From the NCBI GenBank assembly GCA_015056315.1, contig SVGN01000001.1:1-64000 (forward strand): DNA of 64,000 bases, written 5' to 3'. Below are positions 28,472 to 37,840 of this stretch, piece by piece. This stretch comes from Clostridiales bacterium (GTDB lineage Bacteria; Bacillota; Clostridia; Christensenellales; Aristaeellaceae). Positions within the stretch are counted from its first letter, which is position 1, and every line of letters begins with the position of its first letter. Position numbers and translations under genes: made by a program. The notes below the pieces were generated by a model that saw nothing but the letters and a program-made list of their open reading frames with translations, did no database searches and had not been told where the DNA came from.

Positions 28472-30199
28472 TTATCGCTTCATCAGTTCGGCGTTCAGGG
28501 CGGTCAGCTTGTCGGCAGGCAGCTTGAGCACGGCCCGGTCGTAGGTGAAGAGACCGTTCAGCTCGTCCTCCACATCGCTCACCTGGGTGTAGACGGTGGC
28601 GGCCAGCCCCTTTTCTGCTGCGGGCAGGATCTGCTCCCGGTACAGCTTTTCGTAGGCGGCCCACAGCTCGTTTTCATCCTTCAGCTTTTTGTAGCCGAAG
28701 TCGATCTCATTAAAGCAGTGCCCGTCCACCCGCAGGTTGTAGCCGCCGAACTCGCTGAGCACAACGGCACGGCCCCGCTTATCCGGCTTGAAGCGATAGG
28801 GGCGGAAGTAAACATGCAGGCTTTGCAGCTGCCCGATGCCCTGGTCGTGCCAGCCGCTGGCGTGGTCGATGGGGCGGGTGGGGTCCAGCTCCGAGATCAG
28901 CTCGCAGGCGTTGGCGGCATCAAACTGACCCCAGCCCTCGTTAAAGGGCACCCACATGGCAATGGAGGGTACGTTGCGCAGCTGCAGGATCATCTCCTCC
29001 AGCTCCTCGTAGTAGGCATCCCGCTGCACCTCGTCCTCCCGGGCAAACCAGCGGTAGTGCTTATCCTTCAAATGGATGCCGGTGACCAGCGGCGCAGAGA
29101 TGATGGGGAATTTGTATTCGCTGCCGCCGCTGGGCATATCCTGCCACACCAGCATGCCCAGCCGGTCGCAGTGGTAATACCAGCGCATGGGCTCCACCTT
29201 GATGTGCTTGCGCAGCATGTTGAAGCCCAGCGCCTTCATCTGCTGGATGTCGAAGATCAGTGCTTCATCGCTGGGGGCGGTGTAGAGGCCGTCCGGCCAG
29301 TAGCCCTGATCCAGCAGACCGTTGTGGAAATAGGGCTTACCGTTCAGCAGCAGCCGGGGGATGCCCTTCTCATCCTTGCCAACGCCGAAGGAGCGCATGG
29401 CAAAATAGCTCTCCACCCTGTCCTCGCCAAGGGTAACGGAGAAGCTCTCCAGATGGGGCGTTTCCGGCGACCAGAAGGGCACATCCCGGATGGGCAGCAG
29501 CGTGGGCCGGTTAACGGGTACCGTATGGGTCTCGCCCCGGATCACCACGCTTGCGGCAGCGGTGGAGAAAGCATCGGTCTCAATGGTCAGCTCCAGCTCC
29601 CGGGTATCGATGTGGGGGAGCATTTGCAGGCTGTGGATATACTGCCCGGGCACGGCCTCCAGCCACACGGTCTGCCAGATGCCGCTCTGGGGCGTGTACC
29701 AGATGCCGCCCCGCTTGGTCTTCTGCTTGCCACGGCTGCGGGAACCTGCATCGGTCTCGTCCTTTACCTTTACGGTAAGCTGGTTGGCCCCTTCGCAAAG
29801 CCCGTCGGTCAGGTCGATGGTAAAGGCGTTGTAGCCGCCCACATGGCAGCCCATTTCGATATCGTTGAGGTATATGGTGGCTTCCTGATCCACCGCGCCG
29901 AAGTGCAGCAGCAGCCGTCCGCCGTGGGGTATAAAGCCCTCCGGCAGCGTGAGGCTGCGGTGGTACCAGAGGGTCTCATGCTTTTGCAGGGTACGCTCAA
30001 CGCCGCTGAGCGCGCTCTCCGGCGAGAAGGGCACCAGAATGGGGCCATCCCAAACGGTGGGCATGGCTTCGTCTGTGGTGATGGCATGATCCCAGTAGCC
30101 ATTCAGGTTCAGGTAGCTGTCCCGCTTCAGCTGGGGGCGGGGGTATTCGGGCAGCACCTGTGCGGGATCCAGCTTCTCGCCCCATACGGTCTTCAGCAT
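28472..30199 (-). CDS. Glycoside hydrolase family 2 (beta-glucuronidase/galactosidase-like)
   Basis: N-terminal sugar-binding region (YPRPQLKRDSYLNLNGYWDHA), HIKVEPMRWYYHCDRLGMLVWQDMPSGG, PFNEGWGQFD, SEFGGYNLRV. Confidence 0.88.
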   Translation of the reverse strand: MLKTVWGEKLDPAQVLPEYPRPQLKRDSYLNLNGYWDHAITTDEAMPTVWDGPILVPFSPESALSGVERTLQKHETLWYHRSLTLPEGFIPHGGRLLLHFGAVDQEATIYLNDIEMGCHVGGYNAFTIDLTDGLCEGANQLTVKVKDETDAGSRSRGKQKTKRGGIWYTPQSGIWQTVWLEAVPGQYIHSLQMLPHIDTRELELTIETDAFSTAAASVVIRGETHTVPVNRPTLLPIRDVPFWSPETPHLESFSVTLGEDRVESYFAMRSFGVGKDEKGIPRLLLNGKPYFHNGLLDQGYWPDGLYTAPSDEALIFDIQQMKALGFNMLRKHIKVEPMRWYYHCDRLGMLVWQDMPSGGSEYKFPIISAPLVTGIHLKDKHYRWFAREDEVQRDAYYEELEEMILQLRNVPSIAMWVPFNEGWGQFDAANACELISELDPTRPIDHASGWHDQGIGQLQSLHVYFRPYRFKPDKRGRAVVLSEFGGYNLRVDGHCFNEIDFGYKKLKDENELWAAYEKLYREQILPAAEKGLAATVYTQVSDVEDELNGLFTYDRAVLKLPADKLTALNAELMKR

Positions 30200-31503
30200 G
30201 CGCTCTCCTCCTTGGTCTCGGCGGTCTTTTTCTCACAGCGGGCAAGGCCCCACAAGGGGATCGCCGTCAGCAGCAGCACGGCGGCTGCGGCAAGGAAAAT
30301 GCCCGGGGTAGGCACGGTCTTGGTCTGGCCCAGATCCACATAGGTGGCAGCGTTGCCCTTGATCACCCATGCGCCGATAGCCGGGCCGATCAACATGGGC
30401 AGCATGACGGAAAACACCATACGCACGCCCTGGAAGTGGCCCGCCTTGTCGGCGGGGGTCAGGTCGCGGATCTGCGCCATCAGCGCGGAGGTGAGGAGCA
30501 TGTAGCCGCTCATCATTACCATGCCGGCAAGGATCACCGGCAGCATCTGCCGGGTAAAGAACATGGCCACCAGACCCGCCAGCATGATCAACGCGGCAGG
30601 CAGGGCAAAGCGCAGCTTGCCCACCCGGTCGATGAAACGCCCGCCGATCACACTGACCAGCGAGGCCACGATCAGCACCACACCCAGCACGATGGCGTAG
30701 GCATCCAGCTTCAGGTAGTGCTGCATGTAGATGATCAGGTAGGGGAAGAACACCTGCACCGCTACCGAGAACACGCACATGGCGGCAAGGGACAGGTACA
30801 GTCCCTTGTGTTCCCTGACCACCGAAGGCCGGAAGCCGTACACCAGCTGGCTCAGGAAGGGCTTGCGCTCCGGCTGGATGGGTGCTTCCTCAAGCACAAA
30901 GAGGGCAATGATGCCGGTAGCGATCACGGAAATACCGAAGATAAAGAAGAACTCCCGCCACTGACCGGCCTGGGTCATACCGTCGAAAAGACCGAAGATG
31001 ATCAGCATGGAAAGCAGCGGCAAAATGCTCAGTACGCTTTCCACCTTGCCCCGCCGGTTGTTGGGGACCACGTCGGTCACATAAGCATTGAAGGCGGCAT
31101 CGTTGGCGGTGGAGCCGAAGAAGGTCATTACGCAATCCAGCCCGATCACCATCATGGCAGCAACGGCGATGGCGTTGGCGGAGGGGAACAGCACAGCGGC
31201 GTTCTCCACCGTTACCAGACCAAAGGCCATGGTGCTCAGGCCCCACAGCAGATAGCCGCCGCAGATAAAGGGCTTGCGCTTGCCCGTGCGGTCGCTGACA
31301 ACGCCCATCAACAGCGTGGTCAGGGTGGCCACTACGGCACTGGCAGCCACCATGGCGGCTACATATCCGGGGTCGCCGGAAATGGTATTGTAGAGAAAAA
31401 CGTTGAAATACATGTTTTCGATGGTCCATGCAAACTGCCCGGCAAGGCCCAGCAGCACAAGCACGCTCCAAAGGCGCGCACCGATCCCGGCTCTGGTCTT
31501 CAT
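30193..31503 (-). CDS. MFS transporter
   Basis: ~12 TM helices, MGVVSDRTGKRKPF motif; stop overlaps GH2 start. Confidence 0.88.
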   Translation of the reverse strand: MKTRAGIGARLWSVLVLLGLAGQFAWTIENMYFNVFLYNTISGDPGYVAAMVAASAVVATLTTLLMGVVSDRTGKRKPFICGGYLLWGLSTMAFGLVTVENAAVLFPSANAIAVAAMMVIGLDCVMTFFGSTANDAAFNAYVTDVVPNNRRGKVESVLSILPLLSMLIIFGLFDGMTQAGQWREFFFIFGISVIATGIIALFVLEEAPIQPERKPFLSQLVYGFRPSVVREHKGLYLSLAAMCVFSVAVQVFFPYLIIYMQHYLKLDAYAIVLGVVLIVASLVSVIGGRFIDRVGKLRFALPAALIMLAGLVAMFFTRQMLPVILAGMVMMSGYMLLTSALMAQIRDLTPADKAGHFQGVRMVFSVMLPMLIGPAIGAWVIKGNAATYVDLGQTKTVPTPGIFLAAAAVLLLTAIPLWGLARCEKKTAETKEESAC

Positions 31504-31599
31504 ATTGATATTGTTCTCCTTTCAGGGCACAGCCGCAGCCGTTGCCATGTGCTTCTATTATAGCAAAACAGAAAAGGCACGACAAGTGCAAATAAGCCG

Positions 31600-31628
31600 T
31601 TGACGAAAGGACTTCAAGGTTGTAAAAT
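31600..31628 (+). promoter_or_regulatory. Sigma-A type promoter for the HerA-like gene
   Basis: TTGACG-N17-TAAAAT. Confidence 0.6.
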
Positions 31629-31669
31629 ACCTATAGTCGTGTATATTGCTACCATGGGAGGTTAGATAC

Positions 31670-33595
31670 ATGTTCTACGACCAGAAAATATGGGTCGGCA
31701 CCGATACGGACGGCAATCCCGTCAATCTGCTGCCCCATATGGCCAATCGGCACGGTCTGATCGCAGGCGCTACCGGTACGGGTAAGACCGTCAGCCTGAA
31801 GGTGATCGCCGAGGGCTTCTCCGATATGGGTGTACCTGTATTCCTCAGCGATATCAAGGGCGATCTCAGCGGCATGGTAAAGACCGGTGTCTACAATGCC
31901 AATATCGAAAAGCGCATCGGTATGTGCCGCATGCCCGGCTTTACCCCCAAAAGCTACCCTGCCTGCTTCTGGGATGTGTACGGCGAGCAGGGCATCCCCG
32001 TCCGCACCACGGTGATGGAAATGGGCCCCATGCTGCTCAGCCGCATGCTCGGCCTTAACGAGACCCAGTCCGGCGTGCTGAACATCGTCTTCCGCGTTGC
32101 CAACGACGGCAAGTTGCCCAAGAAGGTGGATGCCTACGGCCAGATCATCGATGCTCCGCTGCTGCAGAACATCGCCGATCTGAAGCAGGCCATCGCCTAT
32201 GTAGGTGCCCACGCAGACGAATACACCGTTGAGTACGGCAACGTGAGCCGTGCCAGCATCGGTGCCATCCAGCGCGCTGTTGCCCTTCTGGAGGATCAGG
32301 GCGGCGACAAGTTCTTCGGCACTCCTGCCCTGAACATTGCCGACTGGATCAAGGTAGACGAAGAGGGCCGCGGCCTCATCAGCATCCTGGCCTGCGATAA
32401 GCTCTTCCTCAACCCGCTGATGTACTCCACCTTCCTTCTCTGGCTGCTGACCGAGCTGTACGAGCTGCTGCCCGAGCGCGGCGATTGCGATAAGCCGGTC
32501 ATGGTCTTCTTCTTTGACGAGGCGCACCTGCTCTTCAACGACTGCCCCAAGCAGCTGATGGATAAGATCGAGCAGGTGGTGCGCCTGATCCGCTCCAAGG
32601 GCGTGGGCGTATATTTTATCACCCAGAACCCCACCGACGTACCCATGTCGGTGCTGGGCCAGCTGGGCAACCGTGTGCAGCATGCACTGCGCGCGTTTAC
32701 GCCGTTGGATCAGAAGGCGGTCAAGGTTGCCGCGCAAACCTTCCGCACCAACCCCAAGTTTGATACCGAGGAGGCCATCACCCTGCTCAAGACGGGTGAG
32801 GCACTGATCTCCTTTCTGGATGAAAACGGTGCTCCCGGTATTGTTCAGCGTGCCACCGTACTGCCCCCGCAGAGCTACATGGGCGCCATTACGGTGGAGG
32901 AACGCAACGAAGTGATCAATCAATCAGAATTCAAAGGAGTGTATCAACCAATGACTGAGCAGAACAACATGGAACAGGTACCCGTCGCCGAGCAGCCCGT
33001 CTATCAGCAGCCCGTGATGCAGCCCCAGCAGGGCTTCATGGTGCTGGATCCCACCACCGGCCAGTATGTGCAGCAGCCCATGATGCAGCAGCCGATGATG
33101 CAGCAGCCCATGATGCAGCAGCCCATGATGCAGCAGCCTATGGCTCAGCAGCCCATGGGTTACCCCCAGGTGCCCACCCTGCAGGCTACCCCCGTGCAGC
33201 CCATGGCCTCCACCGCTACTGCCCAGCCCGCCGTGCAGACCATGCTGGTGATGGATCCCGTTACCGGCCAGTATGTGCAGCGCCAGATGCAGTTCAACCC
33301 CGCCACCGGCCAGTATGTGCCCGTGATGACCGAAGAAGAAAAGAAGGCCGCCGCTCTGGCTGCCAAGGAAGCTGAGAAGGCTGCCAAGGAAGCCGCCAAG
33401 GCCGAGAAGGAAGCCCTCGCCGAAGCCCGCCGCCAGCGTGCCGACGAGCTGCGCGAAGAGCGCGCCGAGCGTGCCCGTGTAAACGACAGCGTTCTGGGCC
33501 GCATCAAGAACACCGCCATCTCTTCCGCCACCCGCACCGCTACCACCAAGCTGGTCAACGGTCTCATCAACGGCATCTTCGGCAAGAAGAAGTAA
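31670..33595 (+). CDS. HerA-like (DUF853) ATPase with repeat-rich C-terminal tail
   Basis: GLIAGATGTGKTVSLKVIAEGFSDMGVPVFLSDIKGDLSGM; VMVFFFDEAHLLF; GVGVYFITQNPTDVP; tail with QQPMM repeats and DPxTGQYV repeats. Confidence 0.88.
   Translation: MFYDQKIWVGTDTDGNPVNLLPHMANRHGLIAGATGTGKTVSLKVIAEGFSDMGVPVFLSDIKGDLSGMVKTGVYNANIEKRIGMCRMPGFTPKSYPACFWDVYGEQGIPVRTTVMEMGPMLLSRMLGLNETQSGVLNIVFRVANDGKLPKKVDAYGQIIDAPLLQNIADLKQAIAYVGAHADEYTVEYGNVSRASIGAIQRAVALLEDQGGDKFFGTPALNIADWIKVDEEGRGLISILACDKLFLNPLMYSTFLLWLLTELYELLPERGDCDKPVMVFFFDEAHLLFNDCPKQLMDKIEQVVRLIRSKGVGVYFITQNPTDVPMSVLGQLGNRVQHALRAFTPLDQKAVKVAAQTFRTNPKFDTEEAITLLKTGEALISFLDENGAPGIVQRATVLPPQSYMGAITVEERNEVINQSEFKGVYQPMTEQNNMEQVPVAEQPVYQQPVMQPQQGFMVLDPTTGQYVQQPMMQQPMMQQPMMQQPMMQQPMAQQPMGYPQVPTLQATPVQPMASTATAQPAVQTMLVMDPVTGQYVQRQMQFNPATGQYVPVMTEEEKKAAALAAKEAEKAAKEAAKAEKEALAEARRQRADELREERAERARVNDSVLGRIKNTAISSATRTATTKLVNGLINGIFGKKK
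33071..33160 (+). repeat. 15-bp coding tandem repeat (CAGCAGCCCATGATG)n
   Basis: Six consecutive units encoding QQPMM with minor variation. Confidence 0.95.
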
Positions 33596-33602
33596 GCATA
33601 TG

Positions 33603-33637
33603 CCCCGCCTGTGCAAGCTGTACAGGCGGGGTTTTCT
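33603..33637 (+). terminator. Intrinsic terminator after HerA-like gene
   Basis: CCCCGCCTGT ... ACAGGCGGGGTTTT. Confidence 0.85.
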
Positions 33638-33700
33638 GAACGCTGCAAGGCAGAAGTGCACCGCAAATGCAAAATCCTTGTTCGTTGGCTGCCTATCCGC

Positions 33701-33729
33701 TTGCAAAGAAAACAGAATCGTGCTATGAT
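33701..33729 (+). promoter_or_regulatory. Sigma-A type promoter for ferredoxin
   Basis: TTGCAA-N17-TATGAT. Confidence 0.55.
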
Positions 33730-33782
33730 AACCATATACAGCGGCACTGTACGCTGATTATGCAAACAGGAGGAACAGTAAA

Positions 33783-33953
33783 ATGGCATATGTTATCAAT
33801 GACGAATGCATCAGCTGCGGCGCTTGCCAGGCTGAGTGCCCCGTGGACGCTATCGCCGAGGGCGACGGCAAGTTCGTGATCGACGCCGATAAGTGCATCG
33901 AGTGCGGCGCTTGCGCCGGCGCTTGCCCCGTGGGTGCCCCCGTTCAGGGCTAA
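33783..33953 (+). CDS. 2[4Fe-4S] ferredoxin (56 aa; absent from the ORF track because of length)
   Basis: MAYVINDECISCGACQAECPVDAIAEGDGKFVIDADKCIECGACAGACPVGAPVQG, two CxxCxxCxxxCP motifs; RBS aggagg. Confidence 0.95.
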   Translation: MAYVINDECISCGACQAECPVDAIAEGDGKFVIDADKCIECGACAGACPVGAPVQG

Positions 33954-33957
33954 TTCG

Positions 33958-34008
33958 GTAAAACCGAAACAGCGGCACGGCCTTTTGGTCGTGCTGCTTT
34001 GTTTTACC
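33958..34008 (+). terminator. Intrinsic terminator after ferredoxin
   Basis: GTAAAAC..AGCGGCACGGCC TTTT GGTCGTGCTGCT..GTTTTAC. Confidence 0.8.
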
Positions 34009-34061
34009 CTTTTTCGTATGCTTCCTTCTTTTATGGGCATGCGGTTTTCCGCTTCAAACGC

Positions 34062-34090
34062 TTGTGTTTGGGCGAGGATAATGTTATAAT
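34062..34090 (+). promoter_or_regulatory. Sigma-A type promoter for the yicC-remA-gmk-rpoZ-coaBC operon
   Basis: TTGTGT-N17-TATAAT. Confidence 0.55.
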
Positions 34091-34119
34091 TAAGTTTACA
34101 CCGAAAGGAGGGAAAGGCC

Positions 34120-34995
34120 ATGCAGAGCATGACCGGCTACGGACGCGGACGCGCCTGCCACGATGGGCGGGAGATGGTGGTGGAGCTGAAATCTGTTAAC
34201 CACCGCTATCTGGATCTGTCCTTCCGCCTTCCCAAAAATCTGGGCATGGTGGAGGATACGCTCCGCACCACCATTCAGAAGTCTCAGGTAAACCGTGGGC
34301 ATGTAGATATTTTTGTTACCTACCAGAACACCCGCGAGGATGCCCGCACCCTTGAGGTGGATGAACAGCTGCTGGGCAGCTTCCGCAATGCGGTGCGCAA
34401 TGCGGGCGAGCTGCTGGCAGACTATCGCAGCGCCACCGTCGGCGAGGTGCTCACCCTCAGCGGTGCGCTTACCGTTTCTCAGGCCGACGAAGATGCCGAG
34501 GCCCTCAAGAGCCTTGCGGCAGAGGCTATGGGCCAGGCGCTGGCCGCGCTGGTGGAGATGCGTACTCAGGAGGGCGATAACCTCCGCGCCGATCTGCGCA
34601 GCCACCTGTCTCAGGTAGCCGCCCTCCGGGAGAAGATCGCTCAGCGAGCGCCCAGCGTACCGCAGGAGTACCGCAGACGGCTGGAAGCCCGCCTCAGCGA
34701 GTGGCAGGTGGAGGGAGTAGACCCTCAGCGCATTGCTCAGGAGGTGGCCATCATGGCCGACCGCTGCGCCATCGATGAGGAACTGAGCCGCCTGGAGAGC
34801 CATATCGCCCAGTTCGAAAGCATCCTTGCCACGGAGCCTCAGCCCGGCAAAAAGCTGGATTTCCTCCTGCAGGAGATGAACCGCGAGGTAAACACCATCG
34901 GCTCCAAGGCCTCCGATGCAGAGATCGCCAAAGCGGTGGTGGATGCCAAATGCACGCTGGAAAAGCTGCGCGAGCAGGTGCAGAACGTGGCCTGA
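34120..34995 (+). CDS. yicC: YicC family endoribonuclease
   Basis: [52 protein letters not shown]. Confidence 0.93.
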   Translation: MQSMTGYGRGRACHDGREMVVELKSVNHRYLDLSFRLPKNLGMVEDTLRTTIQKSQVNRGHVDIFVTYQNTREDARTLEVDEQLLGSFRNAVRNAGELLADYRSATVGEVLTLSGALTVSQADEDAEALKSLAAEAMGQALAALVEMRTQEGDNLRADLRSHLSQVAALREKIAQRAPSVPQEYRRRLEARLSEWQVEGVDPQRIAQEVAIMADRCAIDEELSRLESHIAQFESILATEPQPGKKLDFLLQEMNREVNTIGSKASDAEIAKAVVDAKCTLEKLREQVQNVA

Positions 34996-35014
34996 TGGCA
35001 GGAGGCAATACCCC

Positions 35015-35287
35015 ATGATAAAACTCATCAACATCGGCTTTGGCAACATGATCGCCGCAGACCGGATCGTTGCCATCGTCAGCCCGGACAGCGCCCCTGT
35101 CAAGCGCCTTATTCAGGAAGGCCGGGAGCGCCACCGCATCATCGATGCCACCCAGGGCAGGCGCACCCGTGCGGTCATCCAGACCGACAGCGACCATATC
35201 GTTCTCTCTGCCATACAGCCCGAGACCATCGCAGGCCGTGTGGCAGGTAAGGATAACCTCACCAAAGACGACGAAAGAGAGGCGTAG
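35015..35287 (+). CDS. remA: RemA/DUF370 family regulator
   Basis: [55 protein letters not shown]. Confidence 0.93.
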   Translation: MIKLINIGFGNMIAADRIVAIVSPDSAPVKRLIQEGRERHRIIDATQGRRTRAVIQTDSDHIVLSAIQPETIAGRVAGKDNLTKDDEREA

Positions 35288-35295
35288 GGCAACCT

Positions 35296-35907
35296 ATGAA
35301 GATCAACAGAAAAGGAATGCTGCTGATTGTATCCGGCCCTTCCGGTGTAGGTAAGGGAACGCTGGTGGAGATCCTTCGGAAGTACGACCCGAACTTCAAG
35401 CTTTCCTGCAGCGTTACCACCCGCGATCCCCGCCCCGGCGAGATCGACGGTGTACACTACCACTTCATTACCGATGCGGAGTACGACCGTATGCTGGCGG
35501 AGGATGCCTTCCTGGAGCATGCGGTAGTGCACGATAACCGGTACGGCACTCTCCGCAAGCCTGTGGAGGAGATGCTGGAGGAAGGCAAGAATGTTATTCT
35601 GGAGATCGACCCGCAGGGAGCCATCGCAGTGATGGAGAACCCAAATGTGGGCCCCTACGTAAGCGTGTTCATTCTGCCGCCCAGCTACGCGCTTCTGGAA
35701 AAGCGCCTCACGGCCCGCAAGACCGATCAGCCTGAGGTGATCCGCCGCAGAATGAAGAATGCCCGCATCGAGCTGGCTAAGCTGGACCGTTACCAGTATG
35801 CCATCGTCAACGACAAGATCGATGTAGCTTTCGATCAGCTGCTCAATATCATCAAAGCGGAAAAACAGCGCACCATCCGCTATATGCCCGAAATTCCCGA
35901 AGATTGA
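35296..35907 (+). CDS. gmk: Guanylate kinase
   Basis: GMLLIVSGPSGVGKGTLVEIL, SVTTRDPRPGEIDGVHYHF. Confidence 0.96.
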   Translation: MKINRKGMLLIVSGPSGVGKGTLVEILRKYDPNFKLSCSVTTRDPRPGEIDGVHYHFITDAEYDRMLAEDAFLEHAVVHDNRYGTLRKPVEEMLEEGKNVILEIDPQGAIAVMENPNVGPYVSVFILPPSYALLEKRLTARKTDQPEVIRRRMKNARIELAKLDRYQYAIVNDKIDVAFDQLLNIIKAEKQRTIRYMPEIPED

Positions 35908-35927
35908 TAAAACAGGAGGAAGCAAGT

Positions 35928-36143
35928 ATGTCTATCGTCGAGCCCAACATCGTTGAACTGTCCGAGAAGGTCGATTGCCGTTACACCCTGGTGGTGGAAG
36001 CCAGCAAGCGCGCCCGCCAGCTGGTGGATGAGAAGGAGCCCCTCATCGATGCCAAGGATATGAAGCCCCTGAAGATCGCCGTTGAGGAGATCAACCGCGG
36101 CCTGCTCACCTATGAGCGCGATGCCGATGTAGTGGAGGACTGA
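35928..36143 (+). CDS. rpoZ: DNA-directed RNA polymerase omega subunit
   Basis: CRYTLVVEASKRARQLVD ... KPLKIAVEEINRG; between gmk and coaBC. Confidence 0.9.
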   Translation: MSIVEPNIVELSEKVDCRYTLVVEASKRARQLVDEKEPLIDAKDMKPLKIAVEEINRGLLTYERDADVVED

Positions 36144-36144
36144 T

Positions 36145-37353
36145 ATGCTCACAGGCAAGCATGTGGTGCTGGGGGTGACCGGCGGCATTGCGGCCTATAA
36201 GGCCTGCGAGGTGGTATCCCGCCTGCGCAAGCTCCATGCCGGTGTGGATGTGATCATGACCGAGAACGCCACCAAGCTGGTCGCGCCCCTCACCTTCGAA
36301 ACGCTCAGCAACCGCCCTGTGGCTGTGGATACCTTCAGCCGCATCGAAAGCTGGGATGTAAAGCATATCTCGCTGGCGCAGAAGGCCGATGTTTTTGTGG
36401 TGGCACCCGCTACCGCCAATCTGATGGCAAAGCTGGCCCACGGCATTGCCGATGATATGCTCTCCACCACGCTGCTGGCCACCAAAGCGCCCATCCTGCT
36501 CGCCCCTGCCATGAACACCGGCATGTGGACAGCACCGGCCACGCAGGCGAACCTTGAGACCCTGCTCAGCCGGGGCGTGCATACCGTGGGCCCTGCCAGC
36601 GGCATGCTGGCCTGCGGCGATAACGGTGCAGGCCGTATGAGCGAGCCGGAAGAGATCGTGGAGGCCATCGTAAAGCTGCTCACCGCCAAGCAGGATCTGG
36701 CAGGCAAAAAGGTGCTGGTCACCGCAGGCCCCACGGTGGAGCGCATCGATCCGGTGCGTTACCTGACCAACGATTCCTCCGGCAAGATGGGCTATGCCAT
36801 CGCTCAGGCGGCGCTGGATCGGGGCGCAGAGGTGACCATCGTCTCCGGCCCGGTGCATATCGCCGCTCCCGTAGGGGCGAAGGTGCTGCCGGTGCAGTCC
36901 ACCATGGATCTGTACCACACCATGCTGGAGAACGCTCCCTTGCAGGATGTCGTCATCCAGGCCGCTGCTCCCGCCGATTACCGGGTGGAGAACCCGGCAG
37001 ATCAGAAGATCAAGAAGCAGGATGGCGAATCGCTGGTGCTCACCCTGGTGGAAAACCCGGATGTAGCCAAGGCGGTGGGGCAGCAGAAGCGTCCCGGTCA
37101 GGTGCTGGTAGGCTTTGCCGCCGAGACCCAGCAGGTGACCGAGAACGCCAAAAAGAAGCTGGCCAAAAAGAATCTGGATATGATCGTCGCCAACGATGTT
37201 ACCGCCGAGGGCGCGGGCTTCGGTGTGGATACCAACATCGTTACCCTGATCACCCACGATGAGCTGAAGCCCCTGCCCAAGATGACCAAGCGCCAGGTAG
37301 GTGACCGCATTCTGGATGAAGCGCTCCGCTTGCTTCAGCAAAAAGCCGAATAA
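36145..37353 (+). CDS. coaBC: Bifunctional phosphopantothenoylcysteine decarboxylase/phosphopantothenate-cysteine ligase
   Basis: GVTGGIAAYKACEVVSRLRK, APAMNTGMW, VTAGPTVERIDPVRYLTNDSSGKMGYAIA. Confidence 0.96.
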   Translation: MLTGKHVVLGVTGGIAAYKACEVVSRLRKLHAGVDVIMTENATKLVAPLTFETLSNRPVAVDTFSRIESWDVKHISLAQKADVFVVAPATANLMAKLAHGIADDMLSTTLLATKAPILLAPAMNTGMWTAPATQANLETLLSRGVHTVGPASGMLACGDNGAGRMSEPEEIVEAIVKLLTAKQDLAGKKVLVTAGPTVERIDPVRYLTNDSSGKMGYAIAQAALDRGAEVTIVSGPVHIAAPVGAKVLPVQSTMDLYHTMLENAPLQDVVIQAAAPADYRVENPADQKIKKQDGESLVLTLVENPDVAKAVGQQKRPGQVLVGFAAETQQVTENAKKKLAKKNLDMIVANDVTAEGAGFGVDTNIVTLITHDELKPLPKMTKRQVGDRILDEALRLLQQKAE

Positions 37354-37356
37354 CCA

Positions 37357-37393
37357 AAAGCTGCCCGGAAAGCTATGCCCGGGCAGCTTTTTT
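37357..37393 (+). terminator. Intrinsic terminator after coaBC
   Basis: AAAAGCTGCCCGG ... CCGGGCAGCTTTTTT. Confidence 0.88.
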
Positions 37394-37436
37394 GATGCCC
37401 ATATGCAGCTTTGTGCCAAAACTTTAGGAAACACTA

Positions 37437-37496
37437 TTGACAATTATATCGTTTGACGATATAATCAAATCACGATATATCGGATAGCGATATATC
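37437..37496 (+). promoter_or_regulatory. Consensus promoter with two tandem palindromic operators (PadR operon)
   Basis: TTGACA-N17-TATAAT; TATATCG-TTTGA-CGATATA (37445-37463) and GATATATCG-GATAG-CGATATATC (37474-37496). Confidence 0.8.
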
Positions 37497-37519
37497 GACA
37501 AACAATACAGAGGTGCGAT

Positions 37520-37840
37520 ATGAACGAAACATTGGCATTGACCGAATCCACCTACTACATTCTGTTGTCGCTGTACACACCGCAGCATGGCTACGGCATT
37601 ATGCAAAAGGCGGAGCAGATGTCCGGGGGCCGTGTCCGGCTGGCGGCAGGTACCCTGTACGGCGCACTGAATGCCTTGTGCGATAAGGGGTGGATCATCC
37701 AGCTGCCGGTAGAGAGCGGCAGCCGCAAGAAAGAATACAAGCTGACAGAAAAAGGGCTGCAGGTGCTGCAAAACGAACTGGAACGGCTCAGGCAGCTGGT
37801 GGCCAACGGAGACAGTGTACTCAATAAGGAGGAAGCATAA
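37520..37840 (+). CDS. PadR family transcriptional regulator
   Basis: YILLSLYTPQHGYGIMQKAEQMSGGRVRLAAGTLYGALNALCDKGWI. Confidence 0.93.
   Translation: MNETLALTESTYYILLSLYTPQHGYGIMQKAEQMSGGRVRLAAGTLYGALNALCDKGWIIQLPVESGSRKKEYKLTEKGLQVLQNELERLRQLVANGDSVLNKEEA

Noticed and set aside
28118-30343. 741-aa plus-strand ORF
   Set aside because: Antisense to the GH2 and LysR genes; no domain signature.
33071-33160. Possible CRISPR-like array
   Set aside because: 15-bp units without spacers, in frame and encoding QQPMM; a coding tandem repeat.
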